This document shows, in pieces, positions 43,123-52,169 of a stretch of DNA of 64,000 nt. How positions within the stretch are numbered: position 1 is the first letter of the stretch; every line of letters starts with the position of its first letter. The position numbers were made by a program, and so were the translations under genes. The stretch is taken from contig CALXML010000005.1 of assembly GCA_944389465.1 (NCBI GenBank), positions 1 to 64,000 of the forward strand. Reading direction: 5' to 3'. The stretch comes from an uncultured Alphaproteobacteria bacterium. GTDB taxonomy: Bacteria; Pseudomonadota; Alphaproteobacteria; Rs-D84. The notes beneath the pieces are model-generated. The model had not been told where the DNA came from. It saw only the letters and a list, made by a program, of their open reading frames with translations, and ran no database searches.

Positions 43123-45019
43123 CAGTCCCAGATGGGTAAATTACAAACCCGCCACGTAAAATTTTATGATTACATTTTGGCGCATTAATATCAAAATAAG
43201 AAACTATGTAATCTATGTTTTCATTTGCACACAGCGAATTTATGTTTTTCATCACAGGTACAAATTTTTGAATATATGCCAATGTGAAATTTTGCGTTTC
43301 ATAAATCCATACGCCGTCAATTGGTTTTCGCCGGATGTTTTTTGTTTCAACCGCATCCCCGTTTATTTGTTTCCATGTATCAAAAGTAAAATAGTGGTTT
43401 GACGCACGTGATTTGCTAAATTCCAATGTGCCTGTGTTTTGATTTACGAATGCAACCAATTCATGGTCCGCCGTTGCATAAAATATTGGTTTGGGATATG
43501 TTGCAATAACTGTAATTCCACCACATATAAAAACGCCACCCAGAATGTAATTAATTTTCATTTTTATTGGACGAATAAACATTATGCACAAGAATCCAAT
43601 TATAATTAATACCAACGCAATATTTGGAATATGGGGCAGGGTTAATATTGCACTGGGGATATTTGCGATGGATTCACCGATGTTTAAACAGAAATTATAA
43701 ATACTGTGCGCGGCGTCAATTGGCCACGTCCACCCAACCCCAGCGGTTACAACCCCAACGCAAATCAGTGGCATAATGGCAACTGAAAATATCGGCAATA
43801 AAACCAAATTCCCAATTAAACTGTATATTGGCAGATTATAAAAATGTGCCACCACAAATGGTGCGGTAAATATCGTCGCCACCAGTGATGTCAAAATCGC
43901 CGTATAAATAATTTTTAAAATTTTATTATGTGGCATTTTGGGGCGCAAATCATTCCATAACCATACCAATCCAAAAATAGCAGCAAATGATAATTGAAAA
44001 CCCGCCTGCATAACAAAATGCGGATTCATTAGGAATAAAATCAAAAACGCAATACATACGTTACGCATTGAAATTGCATTGCGCCCAAATATAAATGCCA
44101 CAAATATCAATGTTGCCATAATAAAGGCGCGAATTGTTGCAACATCACTGCCGGACAATATCACATAAAACAGCAATCCCACCCACGCGCAAATCAATGC
44201 TGGGATTCGTGCAGGCGTACGTTTTGTAATTTGTGGTATGGACCGAAATATTAAATAAAATATTGCCAACAGCCATGCAGAAACCAGTGTAATATGAAAT
44301 CCGCTGATTGACCAAATGTGACCGATTCCGGTTGCAGTCCATATTTCTGCATCTGATTTTGGCACAGCGTTTTTGTACCCTAATACCAGTGTGTCGGCCA
44401 AAAATGAATTAGTATACCGATGAATATAGTCCCGCAGCCCAGAAATGCCGCCACTGTTTGCCGCCTCAATTACATTAAATTTGTTAATATAACCAGTTGC
44501 AGTTATTTTGTTAAAATATGCCCAACGTGCATAATCAAAAGTTTCCGGTGCGTCCGCACCATCCGGCCGAAATAAACCAATGGTTGCACTGATTTTATCG
44601 CCAATGTTTGGTGTGGGATGTTTTGCGTCTGATGAAACGCGGACAATTGCCGCACCATCACCTGCACCAATTTGATTTGCATCTGTTTTTATATACAGGC
44701 GTGATTTTTCATCTGTGTAATCTGTGCGTTGAACAGTGCCGGTGATTTCAATGTTATGTATGCTGTGCGAAATTTGCGGCGTATTTAACATATGGGTAAA
44801 TACAGACGCATAACAAAAACCAAAAATAAACAACACAATTCCACGCACCAGTTTCGGAATTTTTACACATATCAGTATGACTGAAATAATCAATCCAATT
44901 ATGCAGGAAATAAAATCAGGCTCGTGCGATAAATTAAAATACAGGCCTGCGCCAAACGCCATCAAAAAAGGCGTCCAGAAAAACAAATTGCCCAATTGAT
45001 TTTGCCATAAATCCCGCAT
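43076..45019 (-). CDS. comEC: ComEC/Rec2-family competence membrane protein
   Basis: 647-residue membrane protein that forms the inner-membrane channel for transforming DNA. Two or three N-terminal TMs come first, then the OB-like DUF4131 region (ITGTVQRTDYTDEKSRLYIK...). The Competence domain follows with the hallmark GIGHIWSISGFHITLVSAWL and many TMs. The C-terminal 150 residues are soluble, but I see no full metallo-beta-lactamase HxHxDH motif, as in many alphaproteobacterial ComEC. It diverges from pyrG. With comF (22104) it suggests, but does not prove, a DNA-uptake system. Confidence 0.9.
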   Translation of the reverse strand: MRDLWQNQLGNLFFWTPFLMAFGAGLYFNLSHEPDFISCIIGLIISVILICVKIPKLVRGIVLFIFGFCYASVFTHMLNTPQISHSIHNIEITGTVQRTDYTDEKSRLYIKTDANQIGAGDGAAIVRVSSDAKHPTPNIGDKISATIGLFRPDGADAPETFDYARWAYFNKITATGYINKFNVIEAANSGGISGLRDYIHRYTNSFLADTLVLGYKNAVPKSDAEIWTATGIGHIWSISGFHITLVSAWLLAIFYLIFRSIPQITKRTPARIPALICAWVGLLFYVILSGSDVATIRAFIMATLIFVAFIFGRNAISMRNVCIAFLILFLMNPHFVMQAGFQLSFAAIFGLVWLWNDLRPKMPHNKILKIIYTAILTSLVATIFTAPFVVAHFYNLPIYSLIGNLVLLPIFSVAIMPLICVGVVTAGVGWTWPIDAAHSIYNFCLNIGESIANIPSAILTLPHIPNIALVLIIIGFLCIMFIRPIKMKINYILGGVFICGGITVIATYPKPIFYATADHELVAFVNQNTGTLEFSKSRASNHYFTFDTWKQINGDAVETKNIRRKPIDGVWIYETQNFTLAYIQKFVPVMKNINSLCANENIDYIVSYFDINAPKCNHKILRGGFVIYPSGTVKYVYHLRPWHNPHE

Positions 45020-45097
45020 ATAAAAAGTATAGGAATTTATTTAATTGCGTCGCAATGAAAAATTTCGTATGATGAAAGTCCATAAGGAGGCATTCTT

Positions 45098-46675
45098 ATG
45101 GCAAAGTATATTTTCATTACCGGTGGTGTTGTTTCCAGTTTGGGCAAGGGCGTCGCAGCGGCAAGTTGTGGCGCCCTTCTTCAATCGCGCGGGTACAGTG
45201 TTCACGCGCGTAAATTTGACCCTTATTTAAATATTGACCCCGGAACAATGTCGCCGTTTCAGCATGGCGAAGTTTATGTTACCAACGACGGATATGAAAC
45301 AGATTTAGATTTGGGGTATTACGAACGTTTTCTGGGGATTCATCTGTCGCGCAACGATTCTGTATCTGGCGGGCGAATATATTGGGATGTATTAAATGCG
45401 GAACGTCATGGTGATTATTTGGGTGCAACAGTTCAAATGATTCCACACGTCAGTAATAAATTAAAGGAATACATTGCCGCCCCAACAAATACTGATTTTG
45501 TTGTTTGTGAAATTGGTGGCACAGTTGGTGACATAGAGGGCAAAATTTTTCTGGAATCCATACGTCAATTTGCAAATGATGTTGGTCGTAAAAATGTAAT
45601 GTTTGTGCATTTGACTTTGGCACCATATTTGGAAAAAAGTGGCGAATTAAAAACCAAGCCAACACAAATGTCTGTGCGTGAATTATTGGAAAATGGTATC
45701 CAGGCAGATATGCTGATTGTTCGCACACCACGAATGTTAACCGCGGACGAACGTGCCAAGATTGGAATGTTTTGTAATCTGCCGGCGAAAAATGTAATCA
45801 GTGGAATTGATGTTGATAACATTTATAAAATTCCATTGGCATATGACGCGCAACACGTGTTTGATATAATCGCAGACCATTTTGATTTACCAAATGCGGC
45901 CGGTAATACGGAAAAATTTCAAAAAATTGAACACTATTTATCTGCCGACCTGCCACATGTAAAAATAGGTATTGTTGGAAAATATTTTGATGTGCCCGAC
46001 GCATACAAATCTTTGAACGAGGCTCTGTTCCACGCCGGTATTCAAAATAATGTGCACGTTGAAGTGAAAAAAATAAATGCCGAAGAATTTACCCCCGCCG
46101 CGGCCGCCGGATGCGACGGAATTTTGGTCCCCGGTGGTTTTGGCACGCGTGGCATTGCGGGAAAAATTGCGGCGGCGGGCTATGCCCGTGAAAGTGGTAC
46201 AGCATATATGGGAATATGTTTGGGAATGCAGGTTGCAGTTATTGAATTTGCACGTAACGTATTGGGAATTGCCGACGCAGATTCAACGGAATTTGCCAAA
46301 AATTGTACACCCGTTATAAATATTATGCCCGACCATAATTCAGAAAATATGGGCGGCACATTGCGATTGGGTGCATATCCGTGTGTTATAACGCCGGATA
46401 CATTGGCGCATAAAATATATGGCAAAACACAAATTTCAGAACGTCATCGCCACAGATACGAAATGGATATTTCGTTCGCTGATAAATTTGCCGATGCAGG
46501 AATGATAATATCAGGGCACAGTCCTGATGGCAGATTACCTGAAATAGTGGAATTAAAAAATCATCCGTTTTTCATTGCTGGTCAATTTCATCCGGAATTT
46601 CAATCCAGTCCATATACCGGCCATCCAATGTTTAATGCATTCATTGCGGCGGCCGCGCGCCACGTTGCAAAATAA
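45098..46675 (+). CDS. pyrG: CTP synthase
   Basis: Glutamine-dependent amination of UTP to CTP. The 525-residue product has an N-terminal synthetase domain with FITGGVVSSLGKGVAAAS (P-loop) and DPYLNIDPGTMSPFQHGEV, and a C-terminal class I glutamine amidotransferase with nucleophile Cys in YMGICLGMQ, plus GGFGTRG and FHPEFQSSP. AAGGAGG precedes the ATG. TATGAT at 45067 is a possible -10. Confidence 0.98.
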   Translation: MAKYIFITGGVVSSLGKGVAAASCGALLQSRGYSVHARKFDPYLNIDPGTMSPFQHGEVYVTNDGYETDLDLGYYERFLGIHLSRNDSVSGGRIYWDVLNAERHGDYLGATVQMIPHVSNKLKEYIAAPTNTDFVVCEIGGTVGDIEGKIFLESIRQFANDVGRKNVMFVHLTLAPYLEKSGELKTKPTQMSVRELLENGIQADMLIVRTPRMLTADERAKIGMFCNLPAKNVISGIDVDNIYKIPLAYDAQHVFDIIADHFDLPNAAGNTEKFQKIEHYLSADLPHVKIGIVGKYFDVPDAYKSLNEALFHAGIQNNVHVEVKKINAEEFTPAAAAGCDGILVPGGFGTRGIAGKIAAAGYARESGTAYMGICLGMQVAVIEFARNVLGIADADSTEFAKNCTPVINIMPDHNSENMGGTLRLGAYPCVITPDTLAHKIYGKTQISERHRHRYEMDISFADKFADAGMIISGHSPDGRLPEIVELKNHPFFIAGQFHPEFQSSPYTGHPMFNAFIAAAARHVAK

Positions 46676-46676
46676 A

Positions 46677-46706
46677 AAAATGGTCGCATAAATTTTTATG
46701 CGGCCA
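46677..46706. terminator. Bidirectional terminator
   Basis: TGGTCGCATAA and TTATGCGGCCA pair with a short loop, with A-run and T-rich flanks. It lies between convergent pyrG and the 183-residue gene, and overlaps the end of the latter. Confidence 0.75.
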
Positions 46707-47247
46707 TACCACCATTTTGATTTTGACGCATTTGCATTAAAATCATCATCTGCATTTTTTGCGCGGCGATTTTAATCGCATCAGATTGTGGAACAGTTGT
46801 GCTTTTGTTATTTTGCTGTTGCAATGCATATGCGGTGATTGTGGAATTTAATACCTGTAATGCGGCCGCGGTATTTTGTGCCGCGCGCGTGTTCCATTTT
46901 TGTTTTATGTCCGCTGTTGCGGTTATAACATCATCGCGATGCGGGTTTGTCATCATAACCTGTGCCCAGCGCGCATTATGTGCCGCATAAATTTGACGCA
47001 AATACATTGCCGCGGGGTTGGCCGGATTTTTAGTTCCAACAAATTGTTTTATTTGTGACAACGCCTTGTACCACGCGGTTCCCAAATTACCCCCACGCAA
47101 CCAATTTGTAAAAGTTAAATTAAAAAACATTTTGAAATACGCGTCTGAAATTTTCTTTTTATCAGCCGCAGATAATTGAACCGCATTGCGTTTTTGCACA
47201 TCTGCGCCACTGATTATTTGCATATTTTTGTCAAAATCATCATTCAT
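46696..47247 (-). CDS. Hypothetical helical protein
   Basis: A 183-residue protein without TM or signal peptide, rich in Ala, Gln and Met, predicted largely helical. The middle reads NLTFTNWLRGGNLGTAWYKAL and the tail is Met/Gln-rich (KMQMMILMQMRQNQNGGMAA). GGGGGTATG lies upstream of the ATG. No family is recognised. It may be cytoplasmic. Confidence 0.72.
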   Translation of the reverse strand: MNDDFDKNMQIISGADVQKRNAVQLSAADKKKISDAYFKMFFNLTFTNWLRGGNLGTAWYKALSQIKQFVGTKNPANPAAMYLRQIYAAHNARWAQVMMTNPHRDDVITATADIKQKWNTRAAQNTAAALQVLNSTITAYALQQQNNKSTTVPQSDAIKIAAQKMQMMILMQMRQNQNGGMAA

Positions 47248-47372
47248 ATCATACCCCCAAAGTTAATGAATGCCTTGGTTCATATTAATATAGTGCGATA
47301 TGAAAACATTACAAGTTTTGTCAACAGTATTTTTGTTTTGACTTTATTCACATAATATAGCACCCTGAAAGC

Positions 47373-47476
47373 GTTCATATCAGAACAACGTGCTGTTGCC
47401 AATAATGGGCGGTGCGGATATGAACCCCAGTCTTGCCAATAATGGGGGCTGTGGTCACTTCATCACAATACAAGGA
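47373..47476 (+). promoter_or_regulatory. Structured 5' leader of the porin-like gene
   Basis: GTTCATATC (47373-47381) and GATATGAAC (47417-47425) are perfect 9-bp inverted repeats. CCCCA (47425-47429) and TGGGG (47443-47447) form a second stem. Each stem-loop displays the same 14-base word TTGCCAATAATGGG (47396 and 47433). AAGGAG follows before the ATG. The arrangement suggests post-transcriptional control of an abundant outer-membrane protein; a protein or small-RNA site is possible. Confidence 0.5.
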
Positions 47477-47481
47477 GTTAA

Positions 47482-48483
47482 ATGATGAAAAAAAGTTTAA
47501 AATTAGCAGTTGCGGCGTCAGTATTGGCGACACCTGCGATGGCTGCTAATTTGGAAAATCCGTTATATATGCCGACAGCCGGTGAATTTTATTCAAAAAC
47601 ATCTGGCGGATTGATGTTAAAGGTTGCCGACGATTCTGATGCACATAAAATGAAGAACCATGATGGGGAAACAGAATTTCCAATCTGGCGTATTCAGGAA
47701 GATTTAGGTATCGGTATCACCGACCGCATTGCAATTCGTGGTGCGTTCGCATACACACACGATGCCGACATTGACCGCAAGGGTATGAATCACGGCCGTT
47801 TGGGTCTGATTTGGCGTGCGGTTGAAACATCTGATGATATCGTATTGGATGTTTATGCCGATGCTCACTTGGGCGGTATTAACAAAATGCGTGGTGCATA
47901 TACGGCAACTGGTTTCCAGTATGACAATTATTCCAACGGTCGTTGGGGTGTTGATGCCGGTGTTCGTTTCGGTAAAACATGGAACGAAAAATTAACAACC
48001 AGTGCATTTGTGGAAGTTTTGAAAACATTCGGTAACAGCAACAATGTTATTGATATTGCTGGTTTGAATGCGGAAATGGGCGGAATGTTGGCATTGGCGG
48101 GCATTCCATCTGAAATTTCTGTTAATTTGAAATCCACAACAGAAATTAACTTTGGCCTGAACGCGTTTTATCAGTTCAATGACACTTGGTCAATGGGCGC
48201 GGGATTTAAATACAATCATCATGCTGATAATGGTGTAAAAAGTCTGGCAACAGAAGTTCCTGCTGCTGCTAATCCAATTGTACAGAGAATTGTTGGCCCA
48301 TTATCCGATATGAACGATGGGTTTGATGAATACATCGTTACATTGTCTGTTGCAAATCAGTTGACAGATAATGTTCAGGTTGCCCTGTACGGCGAATATA
48401 CGTTTGATGATGCGCATGCCAATTCCCAAAACGGCACTGATGTCAAGGCCGAAGTGGGTGTTCGTTTGAATTTGGCATTCTAA
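47482..48483 (+). CDS. Outer-membrane beta-barrel protein (porin-like)
   Basis: A 333-residue protein with signal peptide (cleavage after AMAA, about 22). The mature part shows alternating amphipathic strands (IAIRGAFAYTHD, LGLIWRAVET, WGVDAGVRFGK, VALYGEYTFDDA) and ends in Phe (EVGVRLNLAF), the outer-membrane insertion signal. About 12-14 strands fit the length. Two in-frame ATGs (47482 and 47485) are possible; the second has the better distance to AAGGAG. The exact family is not clear. Confidence 0.82.
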   Translation: MMKKSLKLAVAASVLATPAMAANLENPLYMPTAGEFYSKTSGGLMLKVADDSDAHKMKNHDGETEFPIWRIQEDLGIGITDRIAIRGAFAYTHDADIDRKGMNHGRLGLIWRAVETSDDIVLDVYADAHLGGINKMRGAYTATGFQYDNYSNGRWGVDAGVRFGKTWNEKLTTSAFVEVLKTFGNSNNVIDIAGLNAEMGGMLALAGIPSEISVNLKSTTEINFGLNAFYQFNDTWSMGAGFKYNHHADNGVKSLATEVPAAANPIVQRIVGPLSDMNDGFDEYIVTLSVANQLTDNVQVALYGEYTFDDAHANSQNGTDVKAEVGVRLNLAF

Positions 48484-48520
48484 AATATCAAACACAGCAA
48501 ATTAACATATATTGGACAAT

Positions 48521-48546
48521 TACCCCGCGCCTGCGGGGTATTTTTA
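48521..48546 (+). terminator. Terminator of the porin-like gene
   Basis: TACCCCGC and GCGGGGTA around a four-base loop, followed by TTTTTAT. Confidence 0.92.
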
Positions 48547-48626
48547 TTCATATTTATGGATGAACTAAATACTTTTATCATGACTATTTTTATGATATAA
48601 TGGGTTAAAAGGAAAATGGAAAGGCT

Positions 48627-49706
48627 ATGAAAAAAGTCGGCTTTCTTGCGGCGTTGACGGGCGTTTTGTTTGGCGTGTCCCACGGGGCGGATGCGACTGT
48701 TTATCCCGTATACACTGGTTATCAGGGCACAAATGCCGCGGGTCAGGTGGTTATGCTGCCGACCAATACCGGCACTGTTATTCAAACAACAAATCAAAAT
48801 GTGGCCAGTAATAATACACGCGTAACTGGTGCTTTGCCACGTGTTGGTTCAAATGCCACAACGGCGGGCCGGCAATATTATCAGGCGTCTGATTTTGACC
48901 GTTTGGCGGACAGTGGTTTGTATGTTGGGTTGTCTGTTGGCTATTCGGCCAGTGTCAGTGGTTCAATATTATCCGATTATATGAACGAAGAATTGGGCCA
49001 GTTTGTCCCCGGTGCTTTCCAAGAGGCTGACTTTGACACCGACACTGTCATACCATTACAGTTGTCTGTTGGTGCATCAATTAATAATGATTTACGCATA
49101 GATTTTGGATATTTGCGCTACTCCGGCATCGCATACCCCAGTGTTGTCCAATCTGCGGACGGTGTTGGCGGATATGTAGAGGCCACAGTTGACGGTGGTG
49201 CAATTACATCAAACGCAACAATGTTGAATTTGTATTATAACATTGATTCTTATACCGGCTATCTGGCGGGCGGAATGTTGCGTCCATATGTTGGTGTTGG
49301 TGTTGGTATCGCGTTAAATACAATTGCTGATTACGTTGTATACGATAATACTTTTTATTCTGAAATGGAACCCAGTGTTGCGGGCCCCGGTGATTTGACT
49401 GGTATTTCCGACGTTTATGCATATCACAATGGCGGCACATCCGAAGAGTTTGCCTTTATGTTTGAAGGTGGTCTGACCACTGAAATGGATGGCGGGATAA
49501 AAATAGATTTCTTTGTCAGATACACAAATCTGGGCACGGTCAGAACATCGGGCAGTATCATTGTTTCCCAAACAGAATGGTTGGGCGATGGCGCGGGTGG
49601 TGAATATCCTGCACCATACGACAGTGTGTATCACTATACTAACTGGTACGAAAGTGGCCGTTTAAGTATGATTGATTTGGGTCTGCGTTTAAGATTGCAG
49701 TTCTAA
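48627..49706 (+). CDS. Outer-membrane beta-barrel protein, OmpW/opacity-like
   Basis: A 359-residue exported protein with a signal peptide (cleavage near GADA, about 23). A Thr/Asn-rich spacer runs to about 85. An eight-strand-type barrel follows (GLYVGLSVGYSASVSG, DLRIDFGYLRYSG, MLRPYVGVGVGIALN, FAFMFEGGLTTEMDG, IKIDFFVRYTNLG) and ends LGLRLRLQF with terminal Phe. An extended -10 (TGATATAAT) lies about 26 bases upstream with AAAGG before the ATG. The next exported protein follows after a short gap. Confidence 0.82.
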   Translation: MKKVGFLAALTGVLFGVSHGADATVYPVYTGYQGTNAAGQVVMLPTNTGTVIQTTNQNVASNNTRVTGALPRVGSNATTAGRQYYQASDFDRLADSGLYVGLSVGYSASVSGSILSDYMNEELGQFVPGAFQEADFDTDTVIPLQLSVGASINNDLRIDFGYLRYSGIAYPSVVQSADGVGGYVEATVDGGAITSNATMLNLYYNIDSYTGYLAGGMLRPYVGVGVGIALNTIADYVVYDNTFYSEMEPSVAGPGDLTGISDVYAYHNGGTSEEFAFMFEGGLTTEMDGGIKIDFFVRYTNLGTVRTSGSIIVSQTEWLGDGAGGEYPAPYDSVYHYTNWYESGRLSMIDLGLRLRLQF

Positions 49707-49769
49707 AAAAATATTAAGAAATTGGGGATAATGCGTCATTTTTTGTGGCGCAAAAGCGGGACAGAATCA

Positions 49770-51479
49770 ATGAAATCAAAACGTACAATAATTCATTATT
49801 CTTTATTTGCATCAATATTGGCCGCAATGCCGATTGCATCCAATGCTGCAATGCGCGTTGGCAACCATTCCCGCAGTTATGCCGAGGCTTATCAACAAGT
49901 AAACGCCATGCGTAATGCTGCGCCAACGGATGTCCAGCAAACACAAACAATTGTTACAACCCCATCAACAGATACTGAAAATAATTTGCCTGTTCGCGTT
50001 GCAGATGATGATTTGGCACAACAAATCGCAACCAGTGGCACAGACAGTGTGGCATTCAACCAATTGGAACAATGTTCTATGATTTATCCAAATGGTGAAT
50101 TTGCGTGGGATAATCCAACATTGGGCAATGGCGCGGGCGGTGCGGATACGTGTGTTGCGGTTGTTGAATTGCGTGGCTATCAGGCGGCCCCCGATGGCAG
50201 TGACCTTGTTTTGGCACGTGCAACATTGGCGGCGGGCGATGTAATGAATTGCAATATCTCTGAATTTCCCGAGGCTACCATGAACGTATCTGCGGTGGAA
50301 AGTTTTGTTTTTCCGGCTGATTCCGCGCCAACAATGGATGATGTTGTTGCCCAAATGAATCAGGAACAAAAACAAAATGCGGGCTTAAAAATTGCTGCTG
50401 GCGCATTAATTGGTGGGCTGGGCGGTAATATGGCCGGCGCAAATGACCGTGGTAATGACAGTTTGTTGGGCACGGACAAGGGCAAGGTTCAAGGTACTGT
50501 TATCGGTGCATTATCTGGTGCGGCATTAATGGCGGGCAATTCATACGCGGGCAAGGTTGCCGGTGATACCATTTTATCCACCGGTGTGAATGCCGCCGCA
50601 GGCAGTATAATTGGCAATATGTCTGGTACTGGTGATTCCGTCCTGCGCATAGAAGATTGTGAACTGGACGGCAAACAGGAATCATGCTTGTGGGGGGCAT
50701 TGGTTATCGGACAGGCGTTCACCGGAACCGCATTTTATGAAATTCGTACTGGCGCAACGTATGTTTGTGATAACAATATGCAGAACTGTAAACAAACGGA
50801 TTTGGTATCAATTAAACTGCGTGCGTACCCAAATAACAATGTGGACGATATTGATGCCAGTGATTTACAACAAACGGTATTAAATGATGCATCATTGCAG
50901 TATTATATTGCGTCATCTGGGGGCAATGACAGTTTTGTTTCCGCCAGTGGGGCAAACACAGATTCTGATGTTGCCATTGATGCAGACAGGGGGCTATTTA
51001 CACCGGTTGCATCGGCCAAAACAATTGACAGACAAATTCCTGCAATGATTAAAATGCGTGACAAGGCATTCGGTATGAGCAGTGCTGATTGGCGCGAATG
51101 GAAACGTAATAATAATTCAGGCATTACAATTTATGGGCGTACCAGCAGTGGTGATGCATATCCATTGCCCGATGGCACAGATGCCGATGTTCAAAACTTT
51201 TATCCAATGAAGGTTAATGCAGAAGATGGCAGCCTGATTGATTTTGGGAACAAAGCCCGCCTGAAAAGCACATTAATTGGTGCGGGTGTTGGTGGTGCGC
51301 TGGGCGGATTTGCCGGATACCAAGGGGCCCAGACAGATATTCAAAATCGTTGGGTTACGGCCGTTCGTGAATACGAAGATTCATTGACCAAGGTATATTG
51401 TGCCACCGGTAACAGATATTTAAGTGGATATAATGACACTGTCTTTATTCCGGCGATGACGGTCACAACAACAGAATAA
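49770..51479 (+). CDS. Exported protein with glycine-zipper segments, unknown
   Basis: A 570-residue exported protein with signal peptide MKSKRTIIHYSLFASILAA...SNA. An earlier ATG at 49731 would add 13 residues and cannot be excluded. Two glycine-zipper segments are visible, AAGALIGGLGGNMAGA with GTVIGALSGAALMAG (about 210-260) and LIGAGVGGALGGFAGYQGA near the end. Such segments insert in or gather at membranes. Paired Cys occur through the middle (LEQCSM, ADTCVA, MNCNIS). No named family. It follows an outer-membrane protein in the same orientation and ends at a strong terminator. Confidence 0.78.
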   Translation: MKSKRTIIHYSLFASILAAMPIASNAAMRVGNHSRSYAEAYQQVNAMRNAAPTDVQQTQTIVTTPSTDTENNLPVRVADDDLAQQIATSGTDSVAFNQLEQCSMIYPNGEFAWDNPTLGNGAGGADTCVAVVELRGYQAAPDGSDLVLARATLAAGDVMNCNISEFPEATMNVSAVESFVFPADSAPTMDDVVAQMNQEQKQNAGLKIAAGALIGGLGGNMAGANDRGNDSLLGTDKGKVQGTVIGALSGAALMAGNSYAGKVAGDTILSTGVNAAAGSIIGNMSGTGDSVLRIEDCELDGKQESCLWGALVIGQAFTGTAFYEIRTGATYVCDNNMQNCKQTDLVSIKLRAYPNNNVDDIDASDLQQTVLNDASLQYYIASSGGNDSFVSASGANTDSDVAIDADRGLFTPVASAKTIDRQIPAMIKMRDKAFGMSSADWREWKRNNNSGITIYGRTSSGDAYPLPDGTDADVQNFYPMKVNAEDGSLIDFGNKARLKSTLIGAGVGGALGGFAGYQGAQTDIQNRWVTAVREYEDSLTKVYCATGNRYLSGYNDTVFIPAMTVTTTE

Positions 51480-51485
51480 TAAAAA

Positions 51486-51508
51486 AAACGCCCACTGGGC
51501 GTTTTTTT
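51486..51508. terminator. Bidirectional terminator
   Basis: AACGCCC and GGGCGTT around a short loop, flanked by A8 and T7. Confidence 0.9.
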
Positions 51509-51515
51509 ATGATAA

Positions 51516-51830
51516 TTAATTACCAAAAATAAAAGAATTATTTACGGACAATCGTATTATTTCATCCATATTATCGGCGTCAATGGTGTGTTGGCGTATT
51601 GTTTTGCCACATTTTTCACACTGGTGTGTAATAATAAATCCATCGCCTGATTTTTCGGCGGCAATTGGCCGCATCATACCGCCACATGTGGCCGCCCTGT
51701 CACCGGGGGTATTATCCACATGGCGCGACCATAAACAATTTGGGCAATGGTTCGTATACCCATTGCCCGTGACAGATGCGCCGCAGTGTGCACAAATAAA
51801 ATTTTCCAGCCTGCGGGTGAATTTTTTCAT
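51516..51830 (-). CDS. RNHCP-domain zinc-ribbon protein
   Basis: A 104-residue protein of the RNHCP family: FICAHCGASV, then NHCPNCLWSRHVDNTPGDRA and TCGGMMRPI, with a second Cys pair in CEKCGK. The four Cys pairs indicate two zinc ribbons. The molecular function of the family is not known to me. The ATG overlaps the gapR stop by one base (TAATG), so it is translationally coupled to gapR. Confidence 0.88.
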   Translation of the reverse strand: MKKFTRRLENFICAHCGASVTGNGYTNHCPNCLWSRHVDNTPGDRAATCGGMMRPIAAEKSGDGFIITHQCEKCGKTIRQHTIDADNMDEIIRLSVNNSFIFGN

Positions 51831-52078
51831 TACAGTCCCAATGCGTTTCTGTACATTTGTGTTAATTCGTCTGCTTCGTCCAATTCATCTGGGTCCAGTT
51901 TGCGCAGGCGTATCATTTGGCGGATATATTTTGGGTCAAATCCGGCGGATTTCGCCTCGCTATAAATTTCTTTGATATCGGCGGCGATTGCGGCCGTTTC
52001 CTCGTTTAATTTTTCAATACGTTCAATAATGCTTAACAACTGTTGGTTGTCAATAGCACCGTGATTTGCGTTTTTCAT
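51830..52078 (-). CDS. gapR: GapR-family nucleoid protein (DUF2312)
   Basis: An 82-residue DUF2312 protein. The family signature IERIEKLNEETAAIAADIKE, then IYSEAKSAGFDPKYIRQMIRLRKLD, is intact and ends MYRNALGL. In Caulobacter GapR clamps overtwisted AT-rich DNA and helps topoisomerases during replication. The family is characteristic of Alphaproteobacteria, which is a main reason for placing the organism there. It is divergent from pyk across a 14-bp palindrome. Confidence 0.95.
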   Translation of the reverse strand: MKNANHGAIDNQQLLSIIERIEKLNEETAAIAADIKEIYSEAKSAGFDPKYIRQMIRLRKLDPDELDEADELTQMYRNALGL

Positions 52079-52109
52079 TGCAGATTTCCCCTTGTTTTTT
52101 TATAAACTA

Positions 52110-52123
52110 TATGATATATCATA
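52110..52123. promoter_or_regulatory. 14-bp palindrome between gapR and pyk
   Basis: TATGATATATCATA is a perfect palindrome in the 91-bp divergent intergenic region. It may be an operator or simply overlapping -10 elements on both strands. Confidence 0.4.
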
Positions 52124-52169
52124 AATCGCAAAAATCAAGGAAAACGAAGTATAAAAAGTGGATTAAAAT

